A stretch of 64,000 nucleotides of DNA, from assembly GCA_905182185.1 (NCBI GenBank), contig CAJJAP010000005.1:124001-188000 (forward strand). The letters run 5' to 3'. Both the position numbers and the translations under genes were made by a program. How positions within the stretch are numbered: position 1 is the stretch's first letter; each line of letters starts with the position of its first letter. Positions 56,590-64,000 of this stretch are shown here, in pieces. The stretch comes from an uncultured Candidatus Poseidoniales archaeon. Its GTDB lineage: Archaea; Thermoplasmatota; Poseidoniia; Poseidoniales; Poseidoniaceae. The notes under the pieces were generated by a model that was not told the origin of the DNA, ran no database searches, and saw nothing but the letters and a program-made list of their open reading frames with translations.

Positions 56590-57330
56590 TCAGTTGCGAA
56601 GATTGGACATTCCCCCATCCAAATTCAGTATCTGTCCAGTAAGGTTGTCCGGCGCATCACACAATAACCATTCAACAGTTGACGCTATTTCATCCGGTTG
56701 ATTTATCCTTTTTAATGGAATCATACCAACCGCCGCTTCCCTGATTACATCGGATTTGAGGATGTTTTCAGCCAATCGAGTTTCGGTCAAACCTGGCGCT
56801 ACTGCATTAACGCGTATGTTGCGTTGACTGTATGTTGCTGCTGCGGAACGAACCATTGATTCAATTCCACCTTTTGCAGCAGCAATCGCTTCATGATTGA
56901 CAAGACCGAGACTTGCTGCAACGCTGGAGATGAACACTAAACGCCCTCCACCTGAACGAAGCATCGCCTTACAGGCAGTTGAAAGTGTTAAGAAAGCAGT
57001 TGAGAGGTTTGTGTGAATTACTTCGTTAAAGGCATCAATTTTGACCGCATGAGGAGGGCGTATCAGTAATGAACCAACCAAATGTGCGACTCCTGCGATA
57101 GATCCATTTCCACGCGCTTGGGTAGCATCTACTGCCGCAGACACTGCCGAGGGATCCAAAGCATCACCCTGGATGATTTCTGCACCCAATTCTTGAATCT
57201 CGGAACATCTAGCAATATCTCTAGCCAAAACTGTGACGTTATGTTGTTCTTTTAGCAGTCGCTTGGCAAGCAAAATGGCAATATCGCTACTTCCACCGAC
57301 GATGAGGTATGAGGCTGGCATGAAGAGCAA
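56590..57330 (-). CDS. Short-chain dehydrogenase/reductase, catalytic Tyr replaced
   Basis: A 246-residue Rossmann protein: SYLIVGGSSDIAILLAKRLL binds NAD(P), and LVFISSVAASLGLVNHEAIAAAKGGIESMV holds the active-site Ser and Lys. At the Tyr position of YxxxK it has Ile (IAAAK). The C-terminal RVNAVAPGLTETRLAENIL and ILNLDGGMSNLRN are typical of FabG-like SDRs. The replaced Tyr suggests a binding or altered-activity member. The start at 57330 follows no clear SD. Confidence 0.82.
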   Translation of the reverse strand: MLFMPASYLIVGGSSDIAILLAKRLLKEQHNVTVLARDIARCSEIQELGAEIIQGDALDPSAVSAAVDATQARGNGSIAGVAHLVGSLLIRPPHAVKIDAFNEVIHTNLSTAFLTLSTACKAMLRSGGGRLVFISSVAASLGLVNHEAIAAAKGGIESMVRSAAATYSQRNIRVNAVAPGLTETRLAENILKSDVIREAAVGMIPLKRINQPDEIASTVEWLLCDAPDNLTGQILNLDGGMSNLRN

Positions 57331-57455
57331 TTCATTGCTTTAGCATTTATACCTCTGTTTACGGATGCAGCATTATTATTTTAGTTGCTAAAAAAGACTC
57401 TCAAAAGGCGTTGAAATAAACAGATGTTCAAAAGCAGACCCACAATTTTGGGAGC

Positions 57456-58244
57456 ATGAAGTACTCTCTATCTGCGGCAACTATTGTCTTTCTTTTGGTT
57501 CTCAGTGCAGCAACTGGAGCCGTACTAATGTCTTTTAATCCATTAGGTTCATCTTCTGCTGAACTGTTTTCTATTGAAGCCCCTGTTGTTTACGGAATTA
57601 ACGATTATACTCTCGTTGAAATTGATGAAGGCGATAACGATGAAGAAGAGTCCATTACCGAACGGCTCTACGAATTCTTGTTTGAAGCCAACTACGCAGG
57701 AGATGTTGTGACATGGGATTTCGGCGATGGAAATTCTGGAACTGGAGTTACTATCTCACATTCTTTTGCACAACCTGGCTATTATATGGTGACTGCAACA
57801 TCAACTTCGGTTGATTCCATTGAAGTTGCTACCATCGAAATTACAGTGGAAAGAAAAGCTACAGTAGAGTCAGATAACATGGAGTGTACCTGTGCACCTA
57901 CTGCAAAATCAACTATTATTGACCTAATTCCTTCAGCGGGCACAATTTCCTATGAAGGCGTAGTGACTTTAGAGCATGATGGAAGCAGTGAGTCATGCTC
58001 TCAGCGTAATCCGTTACAAGAATGTCATGTTCGTGTTATTCTCGAACGTACCGTCGATGGTTCAGTGATTGGGCAAGAGGTACTTTACGACGATAATTTT
58101 CGGATGAATGAACTCAACGTGCCTTTTGAGTTGTTGAGTATTGATGTTGAAATTGGTGAAGGGCTACAATTACGCCTTGAGACCGATCAATTACGAGATT
58201 GGCATAAACCAACCACAATGTGGAGCATGACTGCGCCACTTTGA
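57456..58244 (+). CDS. Secreted or membrane-anchored PKD-domain protein
   Basis: A 262-residue protein. The N-terminus MKYSLSAATIVFLLVLSAATGAVLM is a signal peptide or anchor. A PKD domain at about 85-130 has VVTWDFGDGNSGTG and SHSFAQPGYYMVTATSTS, the WDFGDG hallmark. The second half has paired cysteines (ECTCAP, CSQRNPLQEC) and beta strands. It probably mediates surface interactions. It is 120 bp upstream of the GS-HQR gene. Confidence 0.75.
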   Translation: MKYSLSAATIVFLLVLSAATGAVLMSFNPLGSSSAELFSIEAPVVYGINDYTLVEIDEGDNDEEESITERLYEFLFEANYAGDVVTWDFGDGNSGTGVTISHSFAQPGYYMVTATSTSVDSIEVATIEITVERKATVESDNMECTCAPTAKSTIIDLIPSAGTISYEGVVTLEHDGSSESCSQRNPLQECHVRVILERTVDGSVIGQEVLYDDNFRMNELNVPFELLSIDVEIGEGLQLRLETDQLRDWHKPTTMWSMTAPL

Positions 58245-58364
58245 TGATTTTTTTCTTCACACAGTATATCAACTATATTCCTGAGAAACTGTACCGAATA
58301 ACTACTTTGAAAGTATCTTTTTTGATACTACATTCTTCATAGGATGACGATAGGGGGCAAAGGT

Positions 58365-59315
58365 ATGAAGCAGATTGATGAGCAAGCAGGGGCATGGACA
58401 AAAGCCTTTGAATCTGGAAAATTCGTCCGTAAATCAAGTGAATTTCGCGACAGTATTGAAGTCGATGGAACTTTTGATGTTGAAAGCGATCGCTATCACC
58501 TATACATATCTCATGCTTGCCCATGGGCGCACAGAACTCTCATCACAAGAGCCATACTGGGACTTGAAAAACATATTACTGTCGATGTGGTTGACTGGCG
58601 TATGAATCCGAATGGTTCCTGGTCATTCAATCCCGATGAGGAAGGTGCAACCGCTGATACCATCAACGGTGAAGATAGTCTTGAAGGCATCTACAACCGA
58701 GCCTTTGATGGTTGGAGTGCTAGTGGTAATATCGGAACTGTTCCTGTCTTGTGGGATAAGAAACACGAGACCATCGTCAACAACGAAAGTAGTGAAATAA
58801 TTCGAATGCTCGACACACTGGCTCAGTCAGGTTTAGGTAATGGTGCAACATTATGCCCAGCACAACTAAAACAAGATATTGAAGCCATGATAGATGCAAA
58901 CTATGAAGCTGTCAACAACGGTGTATACAAGTCTGGTTTCGCTCGAACTCAATCTGCATATGATGAAGCGGTCACAGCCTTATTCGCCCGACTTGATGAG
59001 TTAGAGGCTCATCTAGAAGGTCGTGAATGGCTAGTAGGTGATGGCAAAGGACAACTTACAGAAGCGGATATTTGTCTGTTCCCGACCTTAGTTCGCTTTG
59101 ATTTGGTTTATGTTGTTCACTTCAAGTGTAACCTTAGACGAATCATTGATTATCCTAATTTACAGGCATTTGTTGAACGAATGCTCAACCAACCTGGTGT
59201 CCGTGAAACCTGTCATTGGCATCACATGAAGGCGCATTATTTCTGGTCTCATCAAAGTATCAATACCTTCAGAATCATTCCACTCGGGCCCCTTGAAGGG
59301 GCGCACACAAAGTGA
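58365..59315 (+). CDS. Glutathionyl-hydroquinone reductase (xi-class GST, YqjG/ECM4-like)
   Basis: About 316 residues from ATG 58365 (MKQIDEQAGAWTKAFESGKF). The active site is YHLYISHACPWAHRTLITRAI, with the single catalytic Cys of xi-class enzymes; VDWRMNPNGSWSF and GTVPVLWDKKHETIVNNESSEIIRML are characteristic. The C-terminal all-helical domain contains LTEADICLFPTLVRFDLVYVVHFKCN. It reduces glutathionyl-hydroquinones to hydroquinones. Such enzymes need glutathione, which few archaea make. The gene looks bacterial; acquisition by transfer is inferred. Confidence 0.9.
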   Translation: MKQIDEQAGAWTKAFESGKFVRKSSEFRDSIEVDGTFDVESDRYHLYISHACPWAHRTLITRAILGLEKHITVDVVDWRMNPNGSWSFNPDEEGATADTINGEDSLEGIYNRAFDGWSASGNIGTVPVLWDKKHETIVNNESSEIIRMLDTLAQSGLGNGATLCPAQLKQDIEAMIDANYEAVNNGVYKSGFARTQSAYDEAVTALFARLDELEAHLEGREWLVGDGKGQLTEADICLFPTLVRFDLVYVVHFKCNLRRIIDYPNLQAFVERMLNQPGVRETCHWHHMKAHYFWSHQSINTFRIIPLGPLEGAHTK

Positions 59316-59410
59316 ACATTAGCAACAATTAGCAGTATACAATAGGCCTATATCTCTCACGAAGGGTTCAATCGTCTGCGCCTTTACCCAAACAAATAGG
59401 AGGAGGGTTT

Positions 59411-60478
59411 GTGAGACTAAGACATATCGACCGGATTCGTGCTATTGCAATACTCTGCATGGTTCAAGTGCATACTGCTGCAATCATTCCTCCCGCTGGA
59501 ATTTCCATTGATCATCCACTGGCATTTGTCTCGGCAGCAATTGGCGGAATGGCTGCCCCACTGTTTGTAACAATCTCTGGATGGGCAATGTATACAAGTG
59601 CAAAGAGGAGGAGTGAATCTGAAAATAATGATTTTTCATCTTGGATGCGCTGGGTTGTTCCTCGATTCACTATTCTAGTGCTATGTCAATTATTTGTTAA
59701 CTCTGCACTATTGCTGGAAAGAGGAGGGCGCTTCGAATGGATGACTCCAGGAGTGCTAACATTGCTAGCATTGGCAACTCTTCTAGGGCCAGTTTTAATC
59801 TTCCTAAAGAAGGGGCAGAGAGTCCTTCTACTACTATTGTTGATAATTTCGCCACTGATTATTGGAGATCTAAGTGGTTTAGGATTTAGTTGGATAGAAA
59901 GGGTGTCTTCTCAAGGATTTGAACAATGGATTGCTCGCCTTTTACTAAACGGAACTTACCCTGCATTACCTTGGTTAGCATTCATAGTTCTCGGCACTCT
60001 AATTGAAGATTATAGAGAAGACGCTTCGACTAAAAAAATAGTTCAATTCGGTTTAGTGCTGATTGGGATGAGTATGGTATTTTCATTTTACAACGAGATA
60101 CCTTGGGCATTAACAAAGGGTAATGCAGTTCTAACATTTTTCCCCGCTAATAGTCCATTCATATTTACTTCAGTTATTCTTGTAATAATTTTATTCAAAC
60201 TATTACAAGGAGATGAGATGTCGGGTGGAGAACCGTTGGGTGGAACAAGATTATCATGGCTGGAGCCTGCCGGAAGATTGTCGTTAACGATATACGTCAT
60301 GCACTTTGTAATACTGGGATTTATAGCATTTGAAATGCAAAATCAACCGCGTTCTGGAGTCTATCTTACCTTTTTATTTACTATCGTTCACACTTCTATT
60401 TGGATACCTTTGGCAATTTTACATGAGAAATATATCTCCGAAATCTCCTTTGAGGGTTTGTTGAGAAAGTTCAATTGA
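59411..60478 (+). CDS. Membrane acyltransferase (HGSNAT/DUF1624-like)
   Basis: A 355-residue protein, GTG start 59411 with aggaggag upstream. About ten hydrophobic helices. The N-terminus RLRHIDRIRAIAILCMVQVHTAA and ISGWAMYTSAKRR match the R-x-x-x-x-D-x-x-R-G/A pattern of heparan-alpha-glucosaminide N-acetyltransferase-like and acyltransferase-3 proteins, where the His in helix 1 is catalytic. They move acetyl groups across the membrane onto amino sugars. A role in modifying the surface glycan is possible. It is convergent with the repeat lipoprotein. Confidence 0.68.
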   Translation: MRLRHIDRIRAIAILCMVQVHTAAIIPPAGISIDHPLAFVSAAIGGMAAPLFVTISGWAMYTSAKRRSESENNDFSSWMRWVVPRFTILVLCQLFVNSALLLERGGRFEWMTPGVLTLLALATLLGPVLIFLKKGQRVLLLLLLIISPLIIGDLSGLGFSWIERVSSQGFEQWIARLLLNGTYPALPWLAFIVLGTLIEDYREDASTKKIVQFGLVLIGMSMVFSFYNEIPWALTKGNAVLTFFPANSPFIFTSVILVIILFKLLQGDEMSGGEPLGGTRLSWLEPAGRLSLTIYVMHFVILGFIAFEMQNQPRSGVYLTFLFTIVHTSIWIPLAILHEKYISEISFEGLLRKFN

Positions 60479-60504
60479 TCTCAAGAGGATTTTCGATCCG
60501 ATTA

Positions 60505-60548
60505 GAATCGTTGCTCAGTCATACGTGATGCTGTGCTCAATATCCATC
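60505..60548 (-). repeat. 44-bp repeat, copy 1 (3' end of lipoprotein gene)
   Basis: On the minus strand it encodes the end MDIEHSITYD, the TGA and 10 bp beyond. It aligns without gaps to 63081-63124, including the part beyond the stop. Confidence 0.6.
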
Positions 60549-61870
60549 GCCCACAGTTCGTGGCCGCTGCTTCCATCATTCGCACTGAAGTAGAGCGTAT
60601 CACCGACGAGTATCTCCATGTATTGTCCGGGGTTACTGCTGCTAGTTCCGCTGTTGATATCAGCCACCCGCCAAGTTGAGGCGTTTGAGGTATCATGAGC
60701 CCACAGTTCGTGGCCGCTGCTTGCATCAGTCGCACTGAAGTAGAGCGTATCACCGACGAAGTATCTCCATGTATTGTCCGGGGTAACTGCTACCACCCCC
60801 GCTGCGGATATCAGCCACCCGCCAAGTTGAGGCGTTTGAGGTATCATGAGCCCACAGTTCGTCGCCGCTGCTTCCATCATACGCACTGAAGTAGAGCGTA
60901 TCACCGACGAGTATCTGCATGTATTCTCCGGGGTTACTGTTGCTAGTTCCGCTGTTGATATCAGCCACCCGCCAAGTTGAGGCGTTTGAGGTATCATGAG
61001 CCCACAGTTCGTCGCCGCTGCTTCCATCATCGCACTGAAGTAGAGCGTATCACCGACTGAGTATCTCCATGTATTTCCGGGGTTACTGTCTGCCAGTTCC
61101 GCTGTTGATATCAGCCACCCGCCAAGTTGAGGCGTTTGAGGTATCATGAGCCCACAGTTCTCTGCCGCTGCTTCCATCATTCGCACTGAAGTAGAGCGTA
61201 TCACCGACTAAGTATCTCCATGTATAGTCCGGGGTAACTGCTGCCAGTCCCGCTGTTGATATCAGCCACCCGCCAAGTTGAGGCGTTTGAGGTATCATGA
61301 GCCCACAGTTCTGTGCCGCTGCTTCCATCATTCGCACTGAAGTAGAGCGTATCACCGACGAGTATCTCCATGTATTGTCCGGGGCTACTGCTGCCAGCCC
61401 GCTGTTGATATCAGCCACCCGCCAAGTTGAGGAGTTTGAGGTATCATGAGCCCACAGTTCGTGCCGCTGCTTCCATCATTCGCACTGAAGTAGAGCGTAT
61501 CACCGACGAGTATCTCCATGTAATATCCGGGGTTACTGCTGCCAGTTCCGCTGTTGATATCAGCCACCCGCCAAGTTGAGGCGTTTGAGGTATCATGAGC
61601 CCACAGTTCGTCGCCGCTGCTTCCATCATTCGCACTGAAGTAGAGCGTATCACCGACGAGTATCTCCATGTATTGTCCGGGGTAACTGCTGCCAGCTTCC
61701 GCTGTTGATATCAGCCACCCGCCAAGTTGAGGCGTTTGAGGTATCATGAGCCCACAGTTCGTCGCCGCTGCTTCCATCATACGCACTGAAGTAGAGCGTA
61801 TCACCGACGAGTATCTCCATGTAATTTCCGGGGTTACTGCTGCCAGCCCCGCTGCTGATATCAGCCACCT
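60540..61870 (-). repeat. Nine tandem 150-bp repeats (50-residue ELWxxD units)
   Basis: The marker gtatcatgagcc recurs at about 60689, 60841, 60991, 61141, 61292, 61441, 61590 and 61741, spacing 149-152 bp. Deviations from 150 mark the frame-breaking indels. Units are nearly identical, so homogenisation or assembly collapse is likely. Alternative frames of the unit also lack stops, giving spurious ORFs. Confidence 0.85.
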
Positions 61871-62039
61871 GCCAAATCACATATTTGCTACAATAGGTTG
61901 TAGTGTAGTCTACTTCGCCAGATTCAAGAACACCGTTTTGAGCAGTTCCTCCACCATCTCCATTGTCAAGACCTTGCATCATAACTCGGCCACCTGCAGT
62001 GCATCCTAATGATGCAGCAGGAGAAGAAATACTGGTCAA

Positions 62040-62700
62040 CATGGTATTCGGTGAAGCGCTTCCGTTCGTTCCATCAGCGCCGTCAGCACCATCGTTTCCG
62101 TCTTGGCCATCAGCGCCATCAGCGCCATCGGTTCCGTCGTTTCCATCAGCACCATCGGTTCCGTCAACGCCATCAGTTCCATTTGTACCGTCAGCACCAG
62201 GGTTACCAGGAGCACCGTCTTGGCCATCAGCACCATCTTGGCCATCGGTTCCATTTGTACCGTTAGCACCATCGTTTCCGTCAGCGCCAGGATTACCAGG
62301 AGCACCGTCTTGGCCATCAGTTCCATTTGTACCGTCAGCACCAGGGTTACCAGGAGCACCATCTTGGCCATCGGTTCCATTTGTACCGTCAGCACCGTCG
62401 TTTCCATCAGCACCATCTTGGCCTGCTGGACCAGCGACTCCGTTACAAATATCCACAGTTACAATAACTTCAGTGACATCAAGAACTCCATCTCCGTTAT
62501 TATCTGCACCAATCTCGAAGGAATTTCCTCCAGTTGTGCAAGTAGTACTTGATAAAACACGGATTAAGGTGGAAACTCCATTGGCGCCGTCAGCACCATC
62601 GTTACCATCAGTTCCGTCAGCACCATCAGTGCCATTTGTTCCGTCAGCACCATCGTTACCATCAGCGCCATCAACTCCGTTTGTTCCCGAAGGACCATCA
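62040..62700 (-). repeat. Collagen-like Gly-x-x coding repeats
   Basis: Low-complexity DNA with 9-bp and 18-bp repeats (gtcagcacc, gttccatttgt) encoding triplets such as GAD, GND, GTN, GTD, GQD and GAP. The block at about 62060-62430 is longer than the one at about 62575-62715; a DUF7151-like segment separates them. Confidence 0.8.
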
Positions 62701-63080
62701 GCGCCATCTTGTCCTGCAGGACCTGAAACTTCGATTACATCCCATCCACTACTTGTGCAGACTTGGAATTCTGAATCGGCGTCAACGTAGTACAGTCGGC
62801 CGTCTGTTGCTGAATCACAAGTAGGTAAATCAGCTGCAGTTGAAGCAAAATGAACTTGCCAATCATCAAGAGTTTCTACTGGAGTTTCATCTTCGACTGG
62901 GTCATCGCTCACCGAAACATCCGGCGAGGGAAACAGTCGTCATCATCAAGGCAAAAAGAACAGCGTGTGCTTTGTTCATACTGTGATGTAGTAACAGGCA
63001 GTTGATGAATACTGGGGTAATCTCTGCTTTTGCCATATTACAACTATTTTGTGGATAGAGGTGCTTTCTTCAGTTGCTTG

Positions 63081-63124
63081 GAATCATTGCTCAATCATAC
63101 GTGATAATAAACTCATTATCCATC
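63081..63124 (-). repeat. 44-bp repeat, copy 2 (after the PI-PLC-like gene)
   Basis: It would encode MDNEFIITYD and TGA, then the same trailing sequence as copy 1. It lies 18 bp past the stop of the PI-PLC-like gene. A one-base shift would join that gene to it (frame ...GNNNLTCVLMDNEFIITYD), so this may be its true C-terminus. Confidence 0.55.
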
Positions 63125-63142
63125 AACACGCAGGTGAGATTG

Positions 63143-64000
63143 TTATTGCCAATCTTCAAGTTCATTGATCGCTTTAGCCGCTGCTACAACATCGCCGTCT
63201 TCCCACCAGTCGACCGCGATAAATGTTGGTCGTTTGCCATGTTGTTGCCAACACTCCTTTGCCCGCTCAATAAGGAAATCAACATCGTTTGCTTCATCTC
63301 CACGCGAAGGGTCAGATAATCCTGCAGGGCCTCTTAACCAATTGTTCATATGATAGACTTCTTGTTCAATATCGCCGCGTAAGACATCACAATTCATATC
63401 CTCAGTATTTTGTTCAGCGAAATTAGTTGTCCAACTATGTGTTAGGAAATCATGAACCCAAGGATGTGAATCATCTCCGCCCTGCTCCCAAAAGATGACC
63501 AAGGTGGTGTTTTGCTCAATCAATTCCTGCAATGTTGGCCAAGGGCTATTCGCTTGGTGAATGAAAGTTTTCTCGTATAATTGTGATAGTTCAAACACCG
63601 CTTTAAGATGTTCAACTTGAACATAATTTTCAACCAAAAGAGTGACGACATCGCGAGGATTCTGTTCCATTTTATCGCGTAAGTTGGTTAGCCAATTTAC
63701 TGAATCAACATTACCATAGGTGCAAGGGCTGAATCCTCGGTCATCGTCTCCATGACATAACCGAACTGTTTCAACGCGTTCGTCACCGAGGCTCTCGTAA
63801 TGTGTGTCTATCATGAAAGCCCTCATTCCAGCATTCCATTGCGCATCAAGTCCAGTTTGATGGTTACTGGCAGGATAATAAATTCCATCTTGGTGGGTTG
63901 AAAAGGCGTTATGTGTTTCTGGAAATGTCACATTATCATAAGTTCGTAAGCAGAGAATCAGCAAACCATTACAGGGCTCAGAGGGAAGTTCTGGCTCTGG
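63143..64000 (-). CDS. PI-PLC X-domain-like phosphodiesterase, N-terminus beyond the window
   Basis: 286 codons open to the right edge; the upstream part is PEPELPSEPCNG, a linker that might follow a lipoprotein signal. The catalytic domain has VTFPETHNAFST, LDAQWNAGMRAFMIDTHYE and RLCHGDDDRGFSPC, giving the two active-site His residues (ETHNA and LCHG) of the PI-PLC X fold, with DVVTLLVENYV after them. It likely cleaves phosphodiester bonds in phospholipids or glycolipids at the surface. The C-terminus may extend past 63143 through a frameshift (see copy 2 of the 44-bp repeat). Confidence 0.72.
   Translation of the reverse strand, partial: PEPELPSEPCNGLLILCLRTYDNVTFPETHNAFSTHQDGIYYPASNHQTGLDAQWNAGMRAFMIDTHYESLGDERVETVRLCHGDDDRGFSPCTYGNVDSVNWLTNLRDKMEQNPRDVVTLLVENYVQVEHLKAVFELSQLYEKTFIHQANSPWPTLQELIEQNTTLVIFWEQGGDDSHPWVHDFLTHSWTTNFAEQNTEDMNCDVLRGDIEQEVYHMNNWLRGPAGLSDPSRGDEANDVDFLIERAKECWQQHGKRPTFIAVDWWEDGDVVAAAKAINELEDWQ

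Larger units (their letters stand above)
60515..62979 (-). pseudogene. Surface lipoprotein: collagen-like triplets plus ELWxxD repeats, multiple frameshifts
   Basis: From ATG 62979 the protein begins MNKAHAVLFALMMTTVSLAGC, a lipoprotein signal with lipobox SLAGC. One extra T at 62915-62917 breaks the frame; without it CSVSDDPVEDETPVETLDDW follows. Then come Gly-x-x triplets (GADGTNGTDGQDG type) in two blocks, each followed by a DUF7151-like domain (TCTTGGNSFEIGADNNGDGV; ASLGCTAGGRVMMQGLDNGD), then nine 50-residue ELWAHDTSNASTWRVADINSG repeats, ending HSITYD at 60515. Several of the repeats are broken by 1-2 base indels. About 820 residues if intact. The ELWxxD repeat is typical of bacterial and archaeal surface proteins. 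Listed as pseudogene because the frame is broken in this sequence. Confidence 0.68.

Noticed and set aside
59360-59400. gggttcaatc resembling a tRNA T-arm
   Set aside because: No acceptor or anticodon arms could be paired around it.
60540-61870. Regular repeat array considered as CRISPR
   Set aside because: The units are 150 bp, encode protein and have no variable spacers.
61963-62790. 275-residue Pro/Ser/Ala-rich plus-strand ORF
   Set aside because: Antisense shadow of the collagen-like Gly-x-x repeats.

Overview
The window looks like a chromosomal piece of a planktonic euryarchaeon, most probably Marine Group II (Candidatus Poseidoniales) or a close relative. Directly visible archaeal markers are the PolD large subunit (DP2), an S13-S4-S11-RpoD operon, pantoate kinase, a type II methionine aminopeptidase and an archaeal type IV pilin. 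The lineage is inferred from these plus the many calcium-binding (thrombospondin type 3-like) surface proteins and bacterial-type acquisitions (LeuRS, BolA, CGFS glutaredoxin, glutathionyl-hydroquinone reductase). No rRNA, tRNA, CRISPR array or insertion sequence was seen.

Layout. 0-8.5 kb: information processing and core metabolism (DP2, PyrE, a THUMP-like methyltransferase, ribosomal proteins and RpoD, pantoate kinase, a CDIN1-like nuclease). 8.5-24.9 kb: two very large secreted calcium-binding proteins, bacterial-type LeuRS, a GHMP sugar kinase, a membrane-spanning winged-helix regulator, a metallo-beta-lactamase hydrolase, a wHTH-STAND ATPase, thioredoxin and ribulose-phosphate epimerase. 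24.9-45.6 kb: a surface-polysaccharide locus with a flippase, ABC exporter, at least six glycosyltransferases, WecB, WecC, an NAD-dependent epimerase, a DegT aminotransferase and two QueC-like PP-loop enzymes, with a BolA-Grx4 pair inside it. 45.7-53 kb: a pilin with a clear hairpin terminator, a 500-bp gap, then a seven-gene minus-strand run (helicase, RDD protein, proline-rich protein, small unknown, Sua5, Map, DUF3147). 53-64 kb: accessory enzymes (acetyltransferases, deacetylase, SDR, GS-HQR, acyltransferase) and secreted proteins, including a lipoprotein with collagen-like triplets and nine 150-bp ELWxxD repeats, then a PI-PLC-like protein cut by the window end.

The most interesting part is the polysaccharide locus. 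WecB and WecC should make an N-acetyl-hexosaminuronate, a sugar with a free carboxylate. The export ATPase carries a C-terminal TupA-like ATP-grasp domain, a class that forms amide bonds to uronic acids, in one uninterrupted frame. Two paralogous proteins next to it combine an SGGADS PP-loop with the four-cysteine metal motif of QueC, an enzyme that turns a carboxylate into an amide and then a nitrile. Together they suggest, as inference, a glycan whose carboxylates are amidated or peptidated and whose modification is coupled to export.

Sequence quality caveat: at least ten genes are interrupted by single-base indels, many in homopolymers and all leaving a recognisable protein in the next frame. 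They cluster at 29.5-42 kb and 60.5-63 kb. Sequencing error is the simplest explanation; gene decay or phase variation cannot be excluded from the sequence alone.
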